Below, in pieces: positions 53,301 through 64,000 of a stretch of 64,000 bases of DNA (position 1 is the stretch's first letter; the number at the start of each line of letters is the position of its first letter). The stretch comes from Chondrilla cf. caribensis (lineage: Eukaryota; Porifera; Demospongiae; Chondrillida; Chondrillidae), in NCBI GenBank assembly GCA_964020155.1, contig OZ026554.1:5725416-5789415 (forward strand), in the 5' to 3' direction. The notes beneath the pieces were generated by a model, which was not told the origin of the DNA, did not search any database, and was given only the letters and a program-made list of their open reading frames with translations. Made by a program: the position numbers and the translations under genes.

Positions 53301-56300
53301 GTGTTAGCGGTGTGTCCAGTATGTTAGCGGTGTGTCCAGTATGTTAGCGATGTGTCCAGTGTTAGTTGTGTGCCCAGAATGTTAGCGGTGTATCCAGTAT
53401 GTTAGCGGTGTATCCAGTATGTTAGCAGTGTATCTAGTATGTTAGTGGCATGTCCAGTGTTAGTGGTGTATCCAGTATGTTAGCGGTGTGTCCAGTGTTA
53501 GTTGTGTGCCCAGTATGTTAGCGGTGTATCCAGTATGTTAGTGGTGTATCCAGTATGTTAGTGGCATGTCCAGTGTTAGCGGTGTATCCAGTATGTTAGC
53601 GGTGTGTCCAGTGTTAGTTGTGTGCCCAGTATGTTAGCGGTGTGTCCAGTATGTTAGTGGTGTGTCCAGTGTTAGCAGTGTATCCAGTATGTTAGCGGTG
53701 TGTCCAGTGTTAGTTGTTTGCCCAGTATGTTAGCAGTGTATCCAGTATGTTAGCGGTGTGTCCAGTGTTAGTTGTTTGCCCAGTATGTTAGCGGTGTGTC
53801 CAGTATGTTAGCGGTGTGTCCAGTATGTTAGCAGTGTATCCAGTATGTTAGGGTGTGTCCAGTGTTAGTTGTGTATCCAGTATGTTAGCGGTGTGTCCAG
53901 TATGTTATCGGTGTATCCAGTATGTTAGCAGTGTATCCAGTATGTTAGCAGTGTATCCAGTATATTAGCGGCGTGTCCAGTGTTAGTTGTGTGTCCAGTG
54001 TTAGCGGTGTATCCAGTATGTTAGCGTATGTCCAGTGTTAGTGGTGTATCCAGTATGTTAGCGGTGTGTCCAGTGTTAGTTGTGTGTCCAGTGTTAGCGG
54101 TGTATCCAGTATGTTAGCAGTGTGTCCAGTGTTAGCAATGTATCCAGTATGTTAGCAGTGTATCCAGTATGTTAGCGGTGTGTCCAGTGTTAGCGGTGTG
54201 TCCAGTATGTTAGCGGTGTGTCCAGTGTTAGTTGTGTGTCCAGTGTTAGCGGTGTGTCCAGTATGTTAGCGGTGTGTCCAGTATGTTAGCGATGTGTCCA
54301 GTGTTAGTTGTGTGCCCAGTATGTTAGCGGTGTATCCAGTATGTTAGCGGTGTATCCAGTATGTTAGCAGTGTATCTAGTATGTTAGTGGCATGTCCAGT
54401 GTTAGCGGTGTATCCAGTATGTTAGCGGTGTGTCCAGTGTTAGTTGTGTGCCCAGTATGTTAGCGGTGTATCCAGTATGTTAGTGGTGTATCCAGTATGT
54501 TAGCGGTGTGTCCAGTATGTTAGCGGTGTGTCCAGTGTTAGCGGTGTGTCCAGTATGTTAGCGGTGTGTCCAGTGTTAGTTGTGTGACTAGTATGTTAGC
54601 AGTGTATCCAGTATGTTAGCGGTGTGTCCAGTGTTAGTAGTGTGCCCAGTATGTTAGCAGTGTATCCAGTATGTTAGCGGTGTGTCCAGTGTTAGTTGTG
54701 TGCCCAGTATGTTAGTGGCGTGTCAGCGGTGTATCCAGTATGTTAGCAGTGTGTCCAGTGTTAGCAGTGTATCCAGTATGTTAGCAGTGTATCCAGTATG
54801 TTAGCGGCGTGTCCAGTGTTAGTTGTGTGCCCAGTATGTTAGCAGTGTATCCAGTATGTTAGCAGTGTGTCCAGTGTTAGCAGTGTATCCAGTATGTTAG
54901 CAGTGTATCCAGTATGTTAGCGGTGTGTCCAGTGTTAGTTGTGTGCCCAGTATGTTAGCAGTGTATCCAGTATGTTAGGGTGTGTCCAGTGTTAGTTGTG
55001 TGACTAGTATGTTAGCAGTGTATCCAGTATGTTAGCGGTGTGTCCAGTGTTAGTTGTGTGCCCAGTATGTTAGTGGCGTGTCAGCGGTGTATCCAGTATG
55101 TTAGCAGTGTGTCCAGTGTTAGCAGTGTATCCAGTATGTTAGCAGTGTATCCAGTATGTTAGCGGTGTGTCCAGTGTTAGCGGTGTGTCCAGTATGTTAG
55201 CGGTGTGTCCAGTATGTTAGCGGTGTGTCCAGTGTTAGTTGTGTGCCCAGTGTGTTAGCAGTGTATCCAGTATGTTAGCGATGTGTCCAGTGTTAGTTGT
55301 GTGCCCAGTATGTTAGCGGTGTATCCAATATGTTAGTGGTGTATCCAGTATGTTAGTGGTGTATCCAGCATGTTAGTGGTGTATCCAGCATGTTAGTGGC
55401 ATGTCCAGTGTTAGCGGTGTATCCAGTATGTTAGCGGTGTGTCCAGTGTTAGTTGTGTGCCCAGTATGTTAGCGGTGTATCCAGTATGTTAGTGGTGTAT
55501 CCAGTATGTTAGTGGCATGTCCAGTGTTAGCGGTGTATCCAGTATGTTAGTTGTGTGTCCAGTATGTTAGCGGTTTGTCCAGTATGTTAGTGGTGTGTCC
55601 AGTGTTAGCAGTGTATCCAGTATGTTAGGGTGTGTCCAGTGTTAGTTGTGTGTCCAGTGTTAGCGGTGTATCCAGTATGTTAGCGGTGTGTCCAGTGTTA
55701 GTTGTGTGCCCAGTATGTTAGCGGTGTATCCAGTATGTTAGTGGTGTATCCAGTATGTTAGTGGCATGTCCAGTGTTAGCGGTGTGTCCAGTATGTTAGG
55801 GTGTGTCCAGTGTTAGTTGTGTGTCCAGTGTTAGCGGTGTGTCCAGTATGTTAGCGGTGTGTCCAGCATGTTAGCGGTGTGTCCAGTGTTAGTTGTGTGC
55901 CCAGTATGTTAGCAGTGTATCCAGTATGTTAGCGGTGTGTCCAGTGTTAGCAGTGTATCCAGTATGTTAGCAGTGTATCCAGTATGTTAGCGGTGTGTCC
56001 AGTATGTTAGCGGTGTGTCCAGTGTTAGTTGTGTGCCCAGTATGTTAGCAGTGTATCCAGTATGTTAGTGGTGTGTCCAGTATGTTAGCAGTGTATCCAG
56101 TATGTTAGGGTGTGTCCAGTGTTAGTTGTGTGTCCAGTGTTAGCGGTGTATCCAGTATGTTAGCGGTGTGTCCAGTATGTTAGCGGTGTGTCCAGTGTTA
56201 GTTGTGTGCCCAGTATGTTAGCAGTGTATCCAGTATGTTAGCGGTGTGTCCAGTGTTAGCGGTGTATCCAGTATGTTAGCAGTGTATCCAGTATGTTAGC

Positions 56301-57170
56301 GGTGTGTCCAGTGTTAGCGGTGTGTCCAGTATGTTAGGGTGTGTCCAGTGTTAGTTGTGTGTCCAGTGTTAGCGGTGTGTCCAGTATGTTAGCGGTGTGT
56401 CCAGCATGTTAGCGGTGTGTCCAGTGTTAGTTGTGTGCCCAGTATGTTAGCAGTGTATCCAGTATGTTAGCGGTGTGTCCAGTGTTAGCAGTGTATCCAG
56501 TATGTTAGTGGTGTATCCAGTATGTTAGCGGTGTGTCCAGTGTTAGCGGTGTGTCCAGTATGTTAGGGTGTGTCCAGTGTTAGTTGTGTGTCCAGTGTTA
56601 GCGGTGTGTCCAGTATGTTAGCGGTGTGTCCAGTGTTAGCGGTGTATCCAGTATGTTAGCGGTGTGTCCAGTGTTAGCGGTGTGTCCAGTATGTTAGCGG
56701 TATGTCCAGTGTTAGTTGTGTGTCCAGTGTTAGCGGTGTGTCCAGTATGTTAGCAGTGTATCTAGTATGTTAGCTGTGTATCCAGTATGTTAGCAGTGTA
56801 TCCAGTATGTTAGCGGTGTGTCCAGTATGTTAGCGGTGTGTCCAGTGTTAGTTGTGTGCCCAGTATGTTAGCAGTGTATCCAGTATGTTAGCGGTGTATC
56901 CAGTATGTTAGCGGTGTGTCCAGTATGTTAGCGGTGTGTCCAGTATGTTAGCGGTGTGTCCAGTGTTAGTTGTGTGTCCAGTGTTAGCAGTGTATCTAGT
57001 ATGTTAGCGGTGTATCCAGTATGTTAGCAGTGTATCCAGTATGTTAGCGGTGTATCCAGTATGTTAGCAGTGTATCCAGTATGTTAGCGGTGTATCCAGT
57101 ATGTTAGCAGTGTATCCAGTATGTTAGCGGTGTGTCCAGTATGTTAGCGGTGTGTCCAGTATGTTAGGGT
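45399..57170 (+). repeat. 11.8-kb minisatellite of 18/20-bp units
   Basis: About 600 copies of two interleaved unit types, 20 bp (GTATCCAGTATGTTAGCAGT) and 18 bp (GTGTCCAGTGTTAGTTGT), with point variants. Interrupted twice, at about 47111-47405 and 51333-51645, by nearly identical blocks of TGTACTGTGTG repeats, a poly-T stretch and ACGTACGT, 4222 bp apart. Long runs of units between them are duplicated, so several-kb segments have been copied in tandem. It starts at a splice donor and ends in TTAGGGTTAGGG. Confidence 0.97.
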
Positions 57171-58989
57171 TAGGGTCATTGTCAGTGTTGTTGTCTTCTC
57201 AGCCACTCTTGAAAGGAAGGAATATATCCAGTGTCTCCAGTGGAATATTGTCCTCCTTTAGCAGTAGTGAATTCTATGAACTAGTCTTGTTGTCTGTTCT
57301 TTGTTGATCTGTGGTGTGTTCTGTTGTGGGTCCTATTTATGTGTTCCTGTGGATCACATGCACCAATCAGAACACACCACAGTTTCAATATCCACCAATC
57401 AATGACGTCACACATTGTACAAGGAGGATTCTGTTCACCAATCCCAACCCAGTACTCATACTGTATGTACTGTACGTATGTATTGTGAGCATGCATGTAG
57501 CTGTAGTGGTGTGTGACTCAGTACTACACTGAGTGCAATGAGGAGCAGACAATTAGCAGTCCATCTGTTGGTGTTCTCTTTTGAGGTGCTTCATCCCAAA
57601 TGTGTTGGAAACCATGAGTGGTGAACCCGTTTACATGTACACAAGTTAATGCTTCACATGTTTGCTGACTCAGAGATACACTTGTACAAACATCAGATGT
57701 TTTGACTGTGTTTTTGTAACTAAAATTATGCAGTAGGACATTCTCTACTAATGTGTGACAACTAATGTGGTTAGGGGTAGCAACTTGCAACTGTCAAGGG
57801 GGTATGTATTATGTGTTTGTGTAAAAAAAAGTCAGTCTCCTGAATGAAGGTGCGTAGCAACTTGCAACCGTGGTGGGTCGTTCGTCAAGGGGGTATGTAT
57901 TATGTGTTTGTGTAAAAAAAAGTCAGTCTCCCGAATGAAGGTGCGTGGCAACTTGCCACCCACCGTGGAGGGTCGTTCGTCAAGGGGGTATGTATTATGT
58001 GTTTGTGTAAAAAAAGTCAGTCTCCTCTCCCTCTTCCTCCTAGTGTGTTACATGCACTCTTTCTGTTGCCTTTCTCTTTGTAGGTGTGTTGCTGGACTTC
58101 TTTCATCCCACCACTGTTCAACATTTGGACTTACTGTTATAAGCTTTTTTTCTTTTTTGCTAACAGACTGAGTATGTGTGCACGTATGTACATGTATGTG
58201 TCGTTTTTCATTTCATTATTGTTGTATATTATCCTATTTATATGAGATAATACATAATAATGAACAAGAAATAATAATACAACTTGGCATATATACATAA
58301 ATAAGACATACAACTATTGTAATTAATTATGAGAATAATGGTAAAGTAGATAAATGAATAAATAAAAATTAGATAAAAGTAAAGTATGTCATTGGGTGAT
58401 GATCAATTGCATGGGTTGTCATTGAAATAATTATTCTAGATCTTCATGGCTATTGGCATCTAATAATAATATACTATTACATTGTGATCTGGACATGCAC
58501 ATGTATAATATGTAGTATAATACGTATAATATAATTTTATTATAATATTGAGATGCATGCATGATGCTATATTATACCCTAGCCCTATACTTATAATTAT
58601 TATATAAACTCCACTAACATAATAATAATAATATGCTATGTTATATGTAATAATATTATTATTGCCATAAAGCATACAAGTATACTATACTATTATGCTA
58701 TATACACTAGATACTATTATACATACTATCATAACAATAAACTGTATCAATGGACTATGTATCTCTATCTTGTCTCCTACATTCGCAACCTAAGAAATTC
58801 AGTATCATATCCACACTGCATGGAAGATAGCAAACAGAAAGGTACAAAGGTATAAACACTTGCACACGTCAGATACGTATATATATATATAGATAGATAG
58901 ATAGATAGATAGATACCTAAATAACTGTACATGAACAAACAGCTGATCACCTTGCACGCGTGCTTGGACTGTCACGCTAAATTTGGACC
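57171..58989. other. Region without convincing genes; 92-bp triplication
   Basis: At 57797-58025 a ~92-bp unit (GGGGGTATGTATTATGTGTT...GTCAGTCTCC) occurs three times. 58200-58760 is very A/T-rich. (ATAG)n/(GATA)n at about 58878-58912. Reading frames here are short and show no family resemblance. Confidence 0.6.
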
Positions 58990-59196
58990 ACCTAACCCCA
59001 CTTCTAACCCCAAGCCTATCCTACCCTAACCCCAATTCTAACTGCAAGCCTACCCTAACCTAACCTAACCCTAACCGCAAGCCTACCCTAACCTAACCTA
59101 ACCCTAACCGAAAGCCTACCCTAACCCTAACCCATGCCTACCCTACCCTAACCTAACCTAACCCCAACCCTACCCAAACCCTAACCCTAACCTTAA
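58990..59196 (+). repeat. Degenerate CCCTAA block
   Basis: About 200 bp of CCCTAA/CCTAA/CCCCAA-type repeats interspersed with GCAAGCCTAC. Orientation is opposite to the TTAGGG tracts at 40.9, 42.6 and 57.2 kb. Confidence 0.9.
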
Positions 59197-61031
59197 CCCG
59201 GTGGGTCCAACTTTTCCCAAAATGTGGACCGGGGGGACGCATTTTGGGGACAGGACCTTATCCAACAGCAGACAGAGAAAATACATGGAAGTATTGTACA
59301 TAAAGTCCTAATTGACCAAGAGATACGTCACGAGATGCATCCAATTGTACTTACTGATTGGCCCTTTGTCCTTTCTCGTGGACGCCATTTTAGACTGCAC
59401 CATGTGATTGAAAATGGCCGCATTACAATATATACACACGTATATATGTGTGTATGCATAAATACTTGTATATAGGCAGTATGTACTCGCTATACCAACG
59501 AATACTTCAAGGGCCTTGAAGGTACTATGAATAATATTACTGTACCACGTGATTGAAAATGGCCGCGTTACAATATATGCACGTATGTGTGTGTATGCCT
59601 ATATGCATGTATATAGGCAGTATGTACTCGCTATGCCAAGGTACTATGAATAACATATCGACGAGCTACATATCTTCTTTTATATTATAAGTTCTACGCA
59701 GCACAACTTCACTGGGAAGGTAATAATGTTGAAATGAGTTACAAAATGGATAAAAGATGAAATAAAATAATTTCAAGAGTTATAGTCAATTAGTAGTGCC
59801 AAAAATGGACCTGCAGAGAGAGAGAAAAGGAAAGTAAATTAATTTCACAAGTATTGCTGAATTGTAATAGCTCTAAAGAGAAACTGTGAACTCTCTCACT
59901 CGATGGATCCCCACCAGAGCTGGTACAGTGGAGACCAGCAACCGCATACACAGTTTAAATTTCGCGCCAAATGAATTAATACAGTGAGATGCCCTTCAAG
60001 GCCCTTGAAGATCGACGCCCCCGCCCATACATGGGTATAGGAGCAAGGTGGACATTTGGAGGTAAATAGCAACTAGCCCGGACAAGTTGGAGGGCCCATG
60101 CTAGAGTTTCACAGTCTAATAACCGTGAAAAAAACTGTTCTTGTTTCACAGCATGCATTCGATGGTCCAATGTGGAATACCAGAAATCACATACATGGAG
60201 ATAGACCGAAGGCGGCCATCTTACTCGGGCGGGAGCAACTTTGCTGAGTCCTCACAGCCGAATCGAGATGCCTAGAATTCCTTTAAGCACACTTCGTCCA
60301 TTGCCCCATTACTCCCTACGTGCTGACCGGTTTAGGAGTTCACTGTGTACTCTTCCACGAGGTAGGAAGGCCTAGAAGTCGTCCAAAATTACAACAAGCA
60401 ACCCCTGTCCGGAGCAAATATCGCTCGTGCACGGGAGGTCTCATTCTGTAGCTACAGTATGAGCTGCGAGGAAAGCTCCTCCTACGAGTAAGGCGACCTA
60501 ATGTCCCTAGCTAGCACCCTAAACCCGGATTGCGGTAACACAGAAACACACAAAACCACCTACCGCTTCCTTGAAAGCTGATGAAAGCATCCCGTGATGT
60601 TAAAATGGTCCAAAAACGAAGGAAAGGGATGACACTGCACTCAAGACTGACCTCCTCCAGTGTACACTAAGGGGGAGGCCATTTTTGTCAATTTCGAAAG
60701 AGCTGTTGCCGTGGCTGCGGAAATGCGACAAAAATGGCGTCTTCCAGTGTGTTATTAGTGTAACATCGGCTGCTTCTACTCTCTAATTCCCTACCGACGA
60801 TGGAGACTTATTTTTCAAAGGATTTAAAGGGTCTATTCAGGTAAGTAAATGTGTATGTATGTTTGTGTGCACGCGTGTATTCCCTTCCTCTGAGAATGAG
60901 CCATGTACATGTCCCTTTAAACTTATTTAACTTGACAAACGGATAAATGAAGTAGACCACCAGCTTAAATTTCAAATGGGCACAAAATTAGAGTACAAGA
61001 ATTAGGCAACAATGCAACGAAAGGTTGAAAG
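59197..61031. other. Intergenic with local duplication and palindromes
   Basis: A ~75-bp segment (GATTGAAAATGGCCGC...TATAGGCAGTATGTACTCGC) occurs at 59406-59494 and 59551-59636. CTTCAAGGGCCTTGAAG (59507) and CTTCAAGGCCCTTGAAG (about 59994) are near-perfect palindromes. A candidate first exon, ATG at 60800 to a GTAAGT donor at 60841 (METYFSKDLKGLF), has good splice context but no identified partner exon. Confidence 0.5.
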
Positions 61032-62471
<1,440 letters not shown>

Positions 62472-62489
62472 CTTGGGGTGAGGCAGGGT

Positions 62490-62600
62490 TGTGTGTTAGG
62501 GTGTGGATTTGTGTCTGGTAGGGTTCGGATGGGGTTTGGTAGGGTTCGGATGGGGTTTGGTAGGATTTGGATTTGTGTCTGGTAGGGTTCGGTATGACAC
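62490..62600. repeat. Short tandem repeat GGTAGGGTTCGGATGGGGTTT
   Basis: About four imperfect copies of TGGTAGGGTTCGGATGGGGT between the divergent recombinase genes, with a TAGGGTT core resembling a telomeric motif. Confidence 0.75.
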
Positions 62601-62684
62601 CCCCTCAAACGGGCACACACCCCTTTATACTTTTCCCACTGCACATGGGGTCCAACCTGTCCATTCAATCCCCAGCACAGAAAA

Positions 62685-62790
62685 TGTGCTAATTGACTGG
62701 CCCCCTGGGTAAGTACATGGTAGTATATAAGAAAGTGCTAATTGACTGGCCCCCTGGATCAAGTACAGAATAGTATATAAGACAGCAGCA
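62685..62790 (+). promoter_or_regulatory. Duplicated TATA promoter of recombinase B
   Basis: A ~49-bp segment (GTGCTAATTGACTGGCCCCC...AGTATATAAGA) occurs twice in tandem, each with a TATATAAG box (about 62723 and 62772). The second box is about 60 bp before the ATG at 62832, a normal distance for a short 5' UTR. Confidence 0.7.
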
Positions 62791-62831
62791 GATCAGCCAG
62801 CAAATATAATAGCTGGATTTCAACAGTGATC

Positions 62832-63903
62832 ATGGGGAAAGTTACAGCCAAAGGAACGTACAAGCTTCCAAGGAGAAAGTTTAAGCTTTTGAAATCAGTC
62901 AGAACTACTATTAGAAGAAAATTTCTGAAGAGGAGCAAAAGAACCAGGATACGTTTAATGAAAAATTTACTTGAGGACACAGAGGTGAAGTATGAAACCA
63001 GTGACCCTAGTTACAAAGATGACAGTGAGGAACAAAGTAGCGATGGCTACAGAGATGACAGTGCAGAAGAAAGTAGAGATGGCTACAGAGATGACAGTGC
63101 AGAAGAAAGTAGAGATGGCTACAGAGATGACAGTGCAGAAGAAAGTAGAGATGGCTACAGAGATGACAGTGCAGAAGAAAGTAGCGATGGCTACAAAGAT
63201 GACAGTGCAGAAGAAAGTAGCGATGGCTACAGAGATGACAGTGCAGATCGAAAAAAAAAACCTAAAAATAAAAATAATCAACTGGACCTTCATTCATACC
63301 CCAGTATAAAAGAGAAACTGAAAGAAATGAAAAGATTTTGTACACGTGAAGAAGAACTAAACAGACCAGGACAGCCGTTAAGCCCAGAAACATGGCGAAA
63401 AACCAAGATACACGTATTGGGTGAGTTATTGTTGTACCATAACCTGGAACTTGCGTGCAATCACGTGAAGAACTCCTTTTCATCCCTCTAGTGTACTTAG
63501 AACACATAAGAAAATGTGGGGGGCACGTAAGCCTACAAAGTTTAATGAACACGGAGGAACTGGAGTCATTTTTTCGATACAAGAAGGTTAGCATAGGAGT
63601 AGGTACATACATGTACGTACGTAACTTTGATTAGTGGGCTACATTTGAGGACTCTGTTGTGTACATACAGATGGTTGGAAAAATCACAGAAGGCACACTT
63701 CAAACATACATCACGCATTTCAAGTATGCAATTCAATTCATTGCTGCCCGGGAAAAAGGACAAAGAGACCTGTGCTTAGATATTACAACCCTTCTGAGCC
63801 AAAAGGCAAGACGTCTTCGACACCAACAGATGCTACACACTAACAGTAATAACACCTGGCAACACCTGGACAGCAGGGAACGTTGGCTCCACTGGTGGGC
63901 AGG

Positions 63904-63967
<64 letters not shown>

Positions 63968-64000
63968 GAGAGAGATGATTTGTTTTGGTCTATCAGTCAT
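62832..64000 (+). CDS. Tyrosine-recombinase N-terminal half (copy B; runs off window)
   Basis: Exons 62832-63420, 63492-63586 and 63671-63894, then a donor GTGGGC; the rest is outside the window. The N-terminus is very basic (MGKVTAKGTYKLPRRKFKLL, IRRKFLKRSKRTRIR); then a 12-residue acidic tandem repeat, GYRDDSAEESRD, about six copies from 36-bp DNA units (63030-63246); then the core-binding domain: LSPETWRKTKIHVLG, VYLEHIRKCGG, MVGKITEGTLQTYITHFKY and DSRERWLHW. The alignment with module A is clear (ETWRK.KIH, G..TYC/YIT.., RERW/RRQW..W), and both end in the same split codon at a donor. It has a proper TATA promoter and is divergent from C. Its catalytic domain should follow beyond 64000. 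Confidence 0.65.
63903..63964 (+). repeat. (CA)n at recombinase B donor
   Basis: Dinucleotide run beginning 8 nt after the donor of exon 3. Confidence 0.95.

Noticed and set aside
45399..57170. CRISPR-like reading of the short-unit array
   Set aside because: Units are adjacent with no unique spacers, and the context is an animal genome.
57524..57790. Minus-strand 88-aa frame (LSQQTCEALTCVHVNGF...)
   Set aside because: No splice context, no recognisable family and no start in good context; could be a decayed gene, but I cannot support it.
59224..59475. Plus frame beginning MDRGDAFWGQD
   Set aside because: Starts inside sequence following CCCTAA repeats, runs into a locally duplicated A/T-rich segment, no family seen.

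Overview
The window is eukaryotic nuclear DNA from an animal. The genes have many short GT-AG introns (mostly 50-110 nt), intergenic gaps of tens to hundreds of bases, and recognisable metazoan orthologues, including cilium/centrosome genes (ANKS6, RPGRIP1L), SOWAH, ADCK5 and RANBP9/10. Telomere-type TTAGGG/CCCTAA tracts and a tRNA-derived repeat are also present. Gene compactness together with a cysteine-synthase-type gene suggests a non-bilaterian, most likely a sponge. That placement is inference from gene content, not a search result.

Layout. From 1 to 28.5 kb lies a dense gene block: ANKS6 (-), PDCD6 (+), NGDN (-), RPGRIP1L (+), NEDD8 (+), ADCK5 (+), GMPR (+), SOWAH (+), RANBP9/10 (-) and a cysteine-synthase-like gene (+). 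ANKS6/PDCD6 and NGDN/RPGRIP1L are head-to-head pairs with 27 and 134 bp between start codons. PDCD6/NGDN and SOWAH/RANBP9-10 converge. For most of these genes I could join exons by hand in frame from start to stop. Two near-identical ~700-bp repeats containing a tRNA-like segment flank the cysteine-synthase gene, and two exons of a Rheb-like GTPase follow the second copy.

From 30.4 to 40.9 kb there is a 347-bp satellite (about 30 units) with a hairpin and a palindrome in each unit and higher-order structure, ending in (TTAGGG)n. From 40.9 to 42.6 kb is subtelomere-like repetitive DNA. From 42.7 to 45.4 kb are three small genes: a tyrosine-recombinase N-terminal module (-), a new 139-aa basic protein (+), and a start of a Cys-containing gene (+) whose fourth exon runs directly into an 11.8-kb array of 18/20-bp repeats (45.4-57.2 kb). 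From 57.2 to 61 kb I see no convincing gene, only repeats and a degenerate CCCTAA block. From 61.0 to 64.0 kb two more tyrosine-recombinase genes are divergently arranged: a catalytic half (-) with a C-terminal module I do not recognise, and an N-terminal half (+) that runs off the window.

The most unusual things are: (1) two successive 3-nt exons plus a 12-nt exon in SOWAH that restore the exact 33-residue ankyrin period; (2) a recurring pattern in which intronic tandem arrays begin exactly at, or within a few bases of, the 5' splice site; (3) split tyrosine-recombinase modules next to telomere-like DNA; (4) a basic protein gene with two perfect GC-rich hairpins in its last exon, one containing the stop codon.
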